Assembly (NCBI GenBank): GCA_021802085.1
Contig: JAKAAZ010000060.1
Coordinates: 1-17,614, forward strand
Source of the DNA: Acidobacteriota bacterium
GTDB taxonomy: Bacteria > Acidobacteriota > Terriglobia > Terriglobales > Acidobacteriaceae
Direction: 5' to 3'
DNA: 17,614 bases
Shown here: positions 10,866 through 17,439 of the stretch, in pieces
Numbering within the stretch: position 1 is the first letter of the stretch
How the letters are laid out: each line of letters begins with the position of its first letter
Made by a program: the position numbers and the translations under genes
Notes under the pieces: model-generated
Databases searched by the model: none
Told to the model about the DNA's origin: nothing
What the model saw: the letters and a program-made list of their open reading frames with translations, nothing else

Positions 10866-11768
10866 TTACGGTTCGGTGGAGGGCGCTTTGATCTCTATGT
10901 GCGAGAGTTCCTCGACGAATGTGGCGATTGCGGAGTGATCGAGTTCCCCTTTGCCATCGCCCATCAAGGAGAGCAGCATCTGCTGAACGATGGCGGTCAG
11001 AGGGAGGAACATCCGGTTTGTCCCCGCGGTAGCCAGCGCATTCCGCAGGTCCTTCTGATGAAGGCGAATTGTGAATCCCGGCTTGAAATTCCGCGCGATG
11101 AGCATGGGGGCTTTCGCGTTGAGCACAGCGCTTCCGGCGAGGCCACTCTTGACCGCATTCACCACTACGTTCGGATCGAGGCCGCATCGTGTCGCAAGAG
11201 CCAGGGCCTCGCCCATCGCGGCGATGTTGCATGCCACCATGATCTGGTTGGCCAGCTTGGTGGTGTTTCCCGCACCCACCGGGCCGGTCAGCGTGACGCT
11301 GGAACCCATGGATTGCAGCAAAGGCTCGACTTTGTGGAACGTCTCCTCACTGCCTCCCACCATGATTGCGAGGGTTCCCTCGATCGCCTTCGGTTCTCCG
11401 CCGCTCACGGGTGCATCCAGAAAGTCGACCTTCTTCACGGCGCAGGCTGCGGCAATCTTCTGCGAAACCAGGGGATTGATCGAACTCATATCGATGATTA
11501 GGGACCCTGGCTTACATCCGTCAAGAATTCCATTTTCCCCCAGCACGACTTCTTCCACTTCGGGCCCATCCGGCAGCATGGTGATGATGATGGATGCGCG
11601 CGAGCCGACATCGCGATTCGATGCTCCGCGCTCGGCTCCGTCGGCTACACAGGCATCCAGTTTATTCGGATTGCGGCCGTACGCAATCACGGTGTGACCG
11701 GCCTTCAACAGGTTCTTGAGCATTGGGCGGCCCATGATGCCGAGGCCGATGAATCCTACTGTTGCCAT
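10866..11768 (-). CDS. garR: Tartronate semialdehyde reductase (2-hydroxy-3-oxopropionate reductase)
   Basis: This 300-aa NAD(P)-dependent enzyme of the beta-hydroxyacid dehydrogenase family reduces tartronate semialdehyde to D-glycerate, the last reductive step of glucarate/galactarate breakdown. The Rossmann motif GFIGLGIMGRPM is at residues 5-16, the substrate-binding DAPVSGGEPKAIEGT at 118-132, and catalytic K171 in GAGNTTKLANQ. NFKPGFTIRLHQKDL follows in the C-terminal helical domain. The length and the DAPVSGGEPKAI wording favour GarR over 3-hydroxyisobutyrate dehydrogenase, as does the aldolase gene 36 bases upstream. AAGGAG lies eight bases before the ATG. It is the last gene of the minus-strand operon and ends 45 bp from the sulfatase stop. 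Confidence 0.9.
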   Translation of the reverse strand: MATVGFIGLGIMGRPMLKNLLKAGHTVIAYGRNPNKLDACVADGAERGASNRDVGSRASIIITMLPDGPEVEEVVLGENGILDGCKPGSLIIDMSSINPLVSQKIAAACAVKKVDFLDAPVSGGEPKAIEGTLAIMVGGSEETFHKVEPLLQSMGSSVTLTGPVGAGNTTKLANQIMVACNIAAMGEALALATRCGLDPNVVVNAVKSGLAGSAVLNAKAPMLIARNFKPGFTIRLHQKDLRNALATAGTNRMFLPLTAIVQQMLLSLMGDGKGELDHSAIATFVEELSHIEIKAPSTEP

Positions 11769-11784
11769 CGTCGTTCTCCTTTGT

Positions 11785-11800
11785 GCGGAAGCGCTTCCGC
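11785..11800. promoter_or_regulatory. Perfect 16-bp palindrome in the garL-garR gap
   Basis: GCGGAAGCGCTTCCGC fills half of the 36-bp space between the aldolase stop and the garR ribosome-binding site. The core AAGCGCTT has the A-rich/CG-centre/T-rich form of operators bound by LacI-family regulators. As RNA it would also form a strong hairpin right before the garR translation start, which could separate the mRNA parts or tune translation. There is no T-run, so it is not an ordinary terminator. Confidence 0.45.
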
Positions 11801-11804
11801 TTCG

Positions 11805-12587
11805 CTAGCTCTTGTGAAACCGCGCCGCGACATTCTCGGCAGTTCGAGCCAGAAGGCCGACATCACTGCCCGCAGCCGTGAAGTTGAATCCTAGGTCGAA
11901 GAGATCCTCGACGTCGTCGACATTCCCCGATAAGGTGCCCGCGGATTTGCCGGCAGCTCGAATGCGCTGGCCTGCATCTTGGATTGCCGCCTGCACATCC
12001 GGGTGCTTGGGATTGCCAAGATGACCGAAGTCCGCGGCAAGGTCGCTGGGTCCGAGGAAAATGCCATCGACGCCATCAACGGCCGCGATCGCTTCGATCT
12101 CGTTCAGCGCGGCCCTGCTTTCCAACTGCACCAGAACGCAGGTGTCGAGGTGCGCGTTCCGGTGGTAGCCACGGACGCGGCCGTAGTCGTTGGCGCGTGG
12201 CGCGACTGAAACTCCGCGTATGCCGAGCGGAGGATAGCGAGCAGCCGACACCGCTGCGCGGGCCTCATGCGCGTTCTGGACGAAGGGGACGAGAAGAGAG
12301 CGAGCACCGACATCGAGAGCCCGCTTGATGGTTACTGCGTCGTTCCATGGGACCCGGAAGACAGGTTCGGCGGTTCCTCCCCGCATGGCCTGCAACTGCG
12401 CGAGCAGGGAAGGGATGTCATTCGGGGCGTGTTCGCCGTCGATGACGATCCAGTCGAAACCCGCGCCAGCGATGATCTCCGCCGCAATCGTACTCGAGAG
12501 ACCGCACCACAGTCCAATCTGACGTTGATAGTTTGAAAGCGCCTGTTTGAAGGCATTGCGAGGCAGATTTCCCGGCCACTCGGGCAT
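11805..12587 (-). CDS. garL: 2-dehydro-3-deoxyglucarate aldolase (HpcH/HpaI family)
   Basis: This 260-aa class II aldolase splits 5-keto-4-deoxy-D-glucarate (made by glucarate dehydratase) into pyruvate and tartronate semialdehyde. Family residues are visible: WCGLSS near 27, the general base H53 in VIDGEHAPND, R78 in FRVPWND, metal ligands E155 (VQLESRAA) and D182 (FLGPSDLAADFG). The length is close to E. coli GarL (256 aa). HpaI, acting on 4-hydroxy-2-oxoheptanedioate, has the same fold; the neighbouring gudP, garR and gudD decide for GarL. The ATG at 12587 is preceded by AGGAGAT at suitable spacing. Its product is the substrate of GarR encoded next. Confidence 0.9.
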   Translation of the reverse strand: MPEWPGNLPRNAFKQALSNYQRQIGLWCGLSSTIAAEIIAGAGFDWIVIDGEHAPNDIPSLLAQLQAMRGGTAEPVFRVPWNDAVTIKRALDVGARSLLVPFVQNAHEARAAVSAARYPPLGIRGVSVAPRANDYGRVRGYHRNAHLDTCVLVQLESRAALNEIEAIAAVDGVDGIFLGPSDLAADFGHLGNPKHPDVQAAIQDAGQRIRAAGKSAGTLSGNVDDVEDLFDLGFNFTAAGSDVGLLARTAENVAARFHKS

Positions 12588-12614
12588 GAGTTTGATCTCC
12601 TGATTGAAGGCGCG

Positions 12615-12630
12615 ATGGGCGCGCGCCCAT
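12615..12630. promoter_or_regulatory. Perfect 16-bp GC palindrome between gudP and garL
   Basis: ATGGGCGCGCGCCCAT sits in the 112-bp gap between the permease stop (12700) and the aldolase start (12587), upstream of the garL ribosome-binding site. It is fully symmetrical over 16 bp and lacks a T-run. It could be a regulator site or an mRNA hairpin that adjusts expression of the downstream genes; alternating GC makes chance symmetry more likely than for the 11785 palindrome. Confidence 0.3.
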
Positions 12631-12699
12631 GGTTGCTAGCTTACATAGTGGACGGTCGTGTCGTCCGGGTATGCCGCAGATTTCTACGGATTCCGTTTC

Positions 12700-14046
12700 T
12701 CAGTGGATGCCTCCAGCAGGCAGCGAAACTGACAGGTCAAGTCGCTTGATCTCCCCAACAATCGGGCCGTAGCTGATGATGGCGCACAGTGCTGTCATGC
12801 TGACGAAGATGAGGACGTCATTGAATGAACCGGTCTTCTCAACCAGATATCCGATGATGATGGGCGTTGTAATGCCGGCCATGTTTCCAATCAAATTAAA
12901 CAGTGCTCCGTTGATGCCGACCATTCCCTTGGGAGATGTATCGGAGATGACGGTCCAGCCTAGCGCGCCGATTCCTTTCCCGAAGAAGGAGATCGACATC
13001 AGAGCCAGCATGACGCTTTGCGCCTGAGCATAGTTGCAGGCAATCATCGTTGTCGACAACGCCATCCCCGCCATGATCGGCGCTTTGCGCGCGAAGCTGA
13101 GCGAGCGTCCGCCGGAGAGGAGCTTATCGGAGATTATGCCGCCTAGTATCCCGCCGAATCCTCCGCAAAGTCCCGGCACCGCTGCTGCAAATCCCACCTT
13201 GAGGATCGACAGATGACGCGCCTGCGATAGGTAGATCGGGAACCATGTCAGGAAGAACCAGGTTAACGTCGTGATGCAGTACTGGCCAAGATAAATGCCG
13301 ACCAGCATGCGATGGCTCAACAGCATCCTGACCGTGGCCCATGTGAGCAGGTTCCGCTTCGCGTTTGCCTTGTTGTCCTGGTCGGTGTTGACCAGGCCGC
13401 CGCCGCGTTCGATGGTTTCGATCTCGGCGACGGAGATGCGTGGATGCTGTTTTACGCTGTAAATGTTCGTGAACCAGACCATGGTCAATGCGAAGCCAAG
13501 TGCTCCCATGAACCAGAAGCAGCTCTTCCAGCCCGCCACATGAATGATCCATCCGAAGATTGGGGCAAAGACCAGCAGCGCGAAATATTGAGCGGAATTG
13601 AAGATGGCCGACGCCCGTCCGCGCTCCGTGGTCGGGAACCAGGAGGCGACGATGCGGCCATTGCCGGGGAAGACGGGCGCCTGCGCAAAGCCCGAGACCA
13701 ACCGCAGGACGAAGATTGCGGAGAATGCGGCGCTGGCGGCCAGGTAGCCCGCGAACCCCGTCAGGAATGCGCAGATCGACCATACGATGATGCTGATGCC
13801 GTAGACCCGTTTTGATCCGAAGCGGTCCAGCAGGCCGCCGGAGGGTAATTGTCCCAATACGTAGGCCCAACTGAATCCGGAGAAGAGATAGCCCATTCTC
13901 ACGGGATCTAAATGGATGTCTTTTGTCATCGCGGCGCCCGCGATGGAGAGAGCCACCCGATCGCCATAGCTGAAGCAAGTGACCGCGAACAGGATGCCGA
14001 TGATGAGGTATCGAATCCGGGTTTGTCCTGCTTCAGGCAAAGTCAA
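12700..14046 (-). CDS. gudP: MFS D-glucarate/galactarate permease (GudP/GarP type, ACS family)
   Basis: This 448-aa, roughly 12-helix major facilitator transporter probably imports D-glucarate or galactarate with protons. Visible marks are the ACS-family N-terminal YGDRVALSIAG, the loop 2-3 motif GLLDRFGSKRV at residues 71-81, VFPGNGRIVASWFP and GRASAIFNSAQYF in the middle of the N-terminal half, a charged cytoplasmic loop near 205-235, and LTWFFLTWFPIYL at the start of the C-terminal half. The start is a TTG: 14046 as given, or 14040, which has GAGGG eight bases upstream and fits better with the ribosome. A stop codon in frame upstream excludes a longer protein. The neighbouring garL, garR and gudD support an aldarate substrate. 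Confidence 0.87.
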   Translation of the reverse strand: MTLPEAGQTRIRYLIIGILFAVTCFSYGDRVALSIAGAAMTKDIHLDPVRMGYLFSGFSWAYVLGQLPSGGLLDRFGSKRVYGISIIVWSICAFLTGFAGYLAASAAFSAIFVLRLVSGFAQAPVFPGNGRIVASWFPTTERGRASAIFNSAQYFALLVFAPIFGWIIHVAGWKSCFWFMGALGFALTMVWFTNIYSVKQHPRISVAEIETIERGGGLVNTDQDNKANAKRNLLTWATVRMLLSHRMLVGIYLGQYCITTLTWFFLTWFPIYLSQARHLSILKVGFAAAVPGLCGGFGGILGGIISDKLLSGGRSLSFARKAPIMAGMALSTTMIACNYAQAQSVMLALMSISFFGKGIGALGWTVISDTSPKGMVGINGALFNLIGNMAGITTPIIIGYLVEKTGSFNDVLIFVSMTALCAIISYGPIVGEIKRLDLSVSLPAGGIH

Positions 14047-14163
14047 GGCCCTCGTTCTGCCCAGGCTGGCCCGCTCTGAGCTGGATCATTCCAAACGTTA
14101 CCATACCAGTCCGCTGGACCCGTGCGAAGTCTGTTTGCGGAAATGGCGTCGTCTCCCGCTGTC

Positions 14164-15264
14164 TCAGGTAGTGGAGTTCACAGACTGAATCAGGCCACGA
14201 ATGTACCCGTAGCAGAATGCGAAGGACTGCAGCGATCCAGGGTCGGCCTCGGCCAGCGGAACATGATCGGGCATCAGCATGTAGGGATAGCCGACCTCCT
14301 TGTAAACTTTGATAGCTTTCACGAAGTCGACGTCGCCTTCATCCGGGAATACCTCGATAAAGTTATCGCGATGACCGCGGATGTTGCGGAAGTGTACATT
14401 GAAAATCTTCTTGCGAGTGCCGAAGTACCGGATGACATCGAAGATCTCCACCCCCGGATTCTGGAGATCTTCCGAGATGGTTCCCTGGCAAAAGTTTAGC
14501 CCGTGATAGGGACTCTCCCGAATGGCGATGAACTTCTTGAGCCCGTCGACAGTCCCCAGCACGCGGTTCACGCCTTGGTATCCTTCCGGCGGCACGCCTG
14601 GATCCTGTGGATGGCAGGCCATCCGAATCTTGTACTCATTCGCGACGGGAATCACGCGGTCGAGAAAATACGTGATGCGCTCCCAGAAGGCGTCGGCGTC
14701 CACGCGTCCGGCACGGGTGAGCGGGGGCGCCGGATGCGCGTCGGAGAGTTTCCACGTGTGGTATAGCGCATCGCCTCGGCCCGGCGTCCGGCCCGTGCGG
14801 AGAACACCGAGGATGCTCATGTTGTATTTGATGGACGGAATCCCGGCCAGCGCGCAGTTCCTGATCAGGGTCTGCAACTGCTCAATGTCCCGGTCGCGCT
14901 CCGGACTCTGGGCCAGCATGATGGCCGGGTGTTTCTCCCGGTCAATGAAGCTGGACGACAGGAATGGCGGCGCGATGCAGTCGATGCTGATACCGTATTT
15001 GCCGGCCATATCGTTCATGCGATTGAGTTCCTCCACGGTGGCGTATAGGCGATCGCCTTCAATGTGCGGATAGCCGCAGATGTGGCGCACACTATACCGG
15101 GCAAGGTACTGCAGGTGAACGTCATTCGTAGGCGCGGTCTGGTCGCCCAACTTCATTCGACTCGGCTGTGAAGCGGTCTCTGCGCTCACAGCCGTGGGAG
15201 TGGTTCCGCGTGCGGCAATCAATCCTGCCGCGCTGCCTGCGGCGATGAACTGTCTCCGATTCAT
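14164..15264 (-). CDS. Mannonate-dehydratase-like TIM-barrel protein with Tat signal
   Basis: This 366-aa protein belongs to the UxuA/xylose-isomerase-like TIM-barrel group; classical UxuA dehydrates D-mannonate to 2-keto-3-deoxygluconate. Expected metal ligands are present in the expected order and spacing: H218 (MACHPQDP), C259 (GLNFCQGTISE), H291 (NVHFRNI) and D333 (LMPDHVP). VLRTGRTPGRGDALYH resembles the substrate loop. Unusually, the N-terminus is a twin-arginine signal (MNRRQFIAAGSAAGLIAA, cleavage near AVSA at 28), so the enzyme probably acts outside the cytoplasm. The ATG at 15264 was chosen for this signal and for AGGAAGGG six bases upstream. It is the first gene of the minus-strand operon. 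Activity on mannonate is not certain; a related sugar acid could be the substrate. Confidence 0.82.
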   Translation of the reverse strand: MNRRQFIAAGSAAGLIAARGTTPTAVSAETASQPSRMKLGDQTAPTNDVHLQYLARYSVRHICGYPHIEGDRLYATVEELNRMNDMAGKYGISIDCIAPPFLSSSFIDREKHPAIMLAQSPERDRDIEQLQTLIRNCALAGIPSIKYNMSILGVLRTGRTPGRGDALYHTWKLSDAHPAPPLTRAGRVDADAFWERITYFLDRVIPVANEYKIRMACHPQDPGVPPEGYQGVNRVLGTVDGLKKFIAIRESPYHGLNFCQGTISEDLQNPGVEIFDVIRYFGTRKKIFNVHFRNIRGHRDNFIEVFPDEGDVDFVKAIKVYKEVGYPYMLMPDHVPLAEADPGSLQSFAFCYGYIRGLIQSVNSTT

Positions 15265-15563
15265 GTTGTCCCTTCCTATGAAACCCTCTCTCATGGTTCG
15301 GCGTAGAGAGATCCGTTCCAACCCAATGTCATCCTTGATCCTATTGGTTCGCGCGACAGGAGAAAACTGTTGGCATGGCGGCACAGCACGGAACATTTCC
15401 GGTTCCCAAGAATTTTGTACGCACGTGAGCTTGTCTCTGTAAGGGAAAATGGATACATGAAACCGGTGTCGAGAATTTTCTCGATGATATGATTTCCGGC
15501 AGCAGATGCGATGATGGGCGGGCCTTCGCCACTTGCGTTGATTATGACGAGCAAAGCATCGGC
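15265..15563. promoter_or_regulatory. Divergent control region between the uxuA-like gene and gudD
   Basis: No gene is credible here. The stretch should carry the promoters of the minus-strand operon and, before the MITE arrived, of gudD. The clearest element is a perfect 16-bp palindrome TCGAGAATTTTCTCGA at 15469-15484, a good operator candidate. GGAAC, seven bases, GTTCC is at 15390-15406. A weak plus-strand promoter candidate is TTGTCT (about 15431) with TACATG 17 bases on. No regulator gene lies next to the region. Confidence 0.4.
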
Positions 15564-15567
15564 TTAG

Positions 15568-15690
15568 TACTACAGTTGCAGTTAATGGATTTCCCTGATT
15601 TCCATCGCTACCCATTCGCTCACTGCTCTTTAAAAATCAATGGTTTACAGCGCAGCTACCCCAAACAATTCGCTATCTGCAACTGTAGTA
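15568..15690. mobile_element. 123-bp MITE with TTAG target duplications, IS701-type ends
   Basis: The left end TACTACAGTTGCAG is repeated exactly inverted at the right end (CTGCAACTGTAGTA), giving 14-bp perfect terminal inverted repeats. Both sides carry the direct repeat TTAG (15564-15567 and 15691-15694), a clean 4-bp target duplication of the YTAR form I know for the IS701 family. Read inward, the right end TACTACAGTTGCAGATAGCG matches 18 of the first 20 bases of the IS701-like element at 17440. It is too short to code and is presumably moved in trans. It lies in the gudD leader: the AG of the right TTAG is part of the gudD AGGAG ribosome-binding site. Confidence 0.85.
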
Positions 15691-15704
15691 TTAGGAGCAG
15701 ACAC

Positions 15705-17057
15705 GTGAACCCGGCAACTACGAGCCTACGTGGACATACGCCCTCTATCACCGGCATGCGGGTGGTTCCGGTGGCCGGGCATGACGACATGTTGCTCAAT
15801 TTGAGCGGCGCGCACGCGCCGTTCTTCACGCGCAACGTTGTTCTGCTCACTGACAATGCCGGCAACACTGGGGTGGGCGAGGTTCCAGGCGGTGAAAAGA
15901 TCCGCCGCGTACTTGCAGAGTCGCAGTCGCTGGTAGTGGGGCAACCGCTGGCTGCGTATAACGCCATCCTGAATGCAATGCGGGTGCGTTTCGCGGATCG
16001 TGACAGTGAAGGCCGCGGCCTGCAAACCTTCGATCTTCGCACGACGGTGCATGCGCTGACGGCAATCGAGTCGGCGCTGCTCGATCTGCTCGGACAGTTT
16101 CTTGCGCTGCCCGTCGCAGCGCTTCTGTGTGAAGGTCAACAGCGATCCAACGTTGAGGTACTGGGCTATCTGTTTTTTGTCGGCGATAGAAAGAAGACGG
16201 ATCTGCCTTATTGTAGCGAACCGGATGCGGCCGATGCGTGGCTGCGGTTACGGCATGAGGAAGCGCTGACCACGGATACTGTGCTGCGCCTGGCGGAAGC
16301 CGCGCACGCGCGCTATGGATTCAACAACTTCAAACTCAAGGGTGGAGTGCTGGCAGGCGCGCAGGAGATGGAGACCGTAGCCGCGCTTGCGGAGCGCTTT
16401 CCGAATGCGCGCATTACGCTGGACCCGAACGGAGCCTGGTCGCTCGATGAGGCGATTCGTCTCTGCACGGGCAAGCAGCAGGTGCTGGCATATGCAGAGG
16501 ACCCGTGCGGAGCCGAGCAAGGCTTCTCCGGGCGCGAGATTATGGCGGAGTTTCGGCGCGCCACCGGCTTGCCCACCGCGACCAACATGGTCGCGACCGA
16601 CTGGCGCGAATTGAAGCACGCGGTTCAACTGAATGCCATCGACATTCCGCTTGCCGATCCGCACTTCTGGACAATGCAAGGCTCGGTGCGCGTGGCGCAG
16701 TTTTGCCGCGAGTGGGGCCTCACGTGGGGGTCGCACTCCAATAATCACTTTGACATCTCGTTGGCGATGTTTACGCATGTGGCTGCGGCAGCGGTCGGCA
16801 GAATCACCGCCATCGATACGCATTGGATATGGCAGGATGGCCAGCGGCTTACAAAAGAGCCGTTGCAGATCGCTGGCGGCAAGCTGAATGTGCCCGATCG
16901 TCCGGGACTCGGCATCGAGGTTGACATGGAACAGATCGAACGCGCGCATTCGCTCTACAGTTCGATGAGCCTAGGCGCGCGGGACGATGCGAAGGCGATG
17001 CAATTCCTCGTGCCAGGTTGGAAATTCAACCCCAAACGACCCTGCCTGGTTTCGTAG
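15705..17057 (+). CDS. gudD: Glucarate dehydratase
   Basis: This 450-aa enolase-superfamily enzyme dehydrates D-glucarate (and L-idarate) to 5-keto-4-deoxy-D-glucarate, the substrate of GarL. It follows E. coli GudD (446 aa) along its length: VIPVAGHD-like start, LNLSGAHAPFFTRN, GVGEVPGGEKIR, GRGLQTFDLRTT, then catalytic K210 and K212 in FKLKGGVLAG and catalytic H344 in GSHSNNHFDIS, equivalent to K205, K207 and H339 with a constant offset of five. AYAEDPCGAEQGFSGRE and DPHFWTMQGSVRVAQ are also characteristic. The start is GTG at 15705 with AGGAG seven bases upstream. An open frame extending back to 15489 crosses the MITE and is not coding. It is divergent from the gudP-garL-garR operon. Confidence 0.96.
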   Translation: MNPATTSLRGHTPSITGMRVVPVAGHDDMLLNLSGAHAPFFTRNVVLLTDNAGNTGVGEVPGGEKIRRVLAESQSLVVGQPLAAYNAILNAMRVRFADRDSEGRGLQTFDLRTTVHALTAIESALLDLLGQFLALPVAALLCEGQQRSNVEVLGYLFFVGDRKKTDLPYCSEPDAADAWLRLRHEEALTTDTVLRLAEAAHARYGFNNFKLKGGVLAGAQEMETVAALAERFPNARITLDPNGAWSLDEAIRLCTGKQQVLAYAEDPCGAEQGFSGREIMAEFRRATGLPTATNMVATDWRELKHAVQLNAIDIPLADPHFWTMQGSVRVAQFCREWGLTWGSHSNNHFDISLAMFTHVAAAAVGRITAIDTHWIWQDGQRLTKEPLQIAGGKLNVPDRPGLGIEVDMEQIERAHSLYSSMSLGARDDAKAMQFLVPGWKFNPKRPCLVS

Positions 17058-17061
17058 ATCG

Positions 17062-17107
17062 AAGGCAACCCCAGAGCGCGGCGGACAGTCTCGCGGTCTA
17101 TTGCCTT
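17062..17107 (+). terminator. Possible gudD 3' hairpin
   Basis: AAGGCAA (17062-17068) pairs with TTGCCTT (17101-17107) just after the gudD stop, with CGCG blocks at about 17077 and 17091 that could extend pairing inside the 32-base loop. Only a short T-run ends it, so it is a weak terminator candidate or a stabilising 3' structure. Confidence 0.25.
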
Positions 17108-17119
17108 TGATGGAAGATA

Positions 17120-17230
17120 CTAGATGGGAGGAACGGAGACGCCCGCCGGTTGACTTGCCTTCTGCGCAAGTGAGGTCGCCGCAGTCAAGGTAACGAAAAT
17201 GGCCAAGGCGAACAGGGGTTTAACGTCCAA
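17120..17230 (-). CDS. Short ORF with secretion-signal-like N-terminus
   Basis: A TTG at 17230, with GGAG nine bases upstream, opens a 36-codon frame. It starts with a short charged stretch (MDVK), continues with a hydrophobic core (PLFALAIFVTLTAATS) and a signal-peptidase-like site LAQ near residue 23, then 14 polar residues ending at TAG. No relative is recognised. It could be the surviving 5' end of a secreted-protein gene or a tiny exported peptide, or chance. It lies in the 384-bp space between the gudD stop (17057) and the IS701-like element (17440). Apart from this and the hairpin next to gudD I see nothing in that space. Confidence 0.3.
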   Translation of the reverse strand: MDVKPLFALAIFVTLTAATSLAQKASQPAGVSVPPI

Positions 17231-17439
17231 GGGGAGTCTCCGTAGGTATTTTCAAGATGCGTGTTCGCGGGTCATCGGCTGGCACACCGCGCCGATCGAA
17301 GGTTAAGCCAACAGCGTGCGTCCAGTAATGCGAAAGATTTGCTCATAATACTTTCAATCCGCCTTAGAAGGAGCAGGCTGAAGCTCCGTCGCGGGAAGCG
17401 GGTTCTGAGTCGGTATAGTTGTCACTTCAATCCGGCTAG

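Noticed and set aside
15489..15704. Upstream extension of the gudD frame
   Set aside because: It runs through the MITE and non-coding leader; the GudD alignment and the AGGAG site place the start at GTG 15705.
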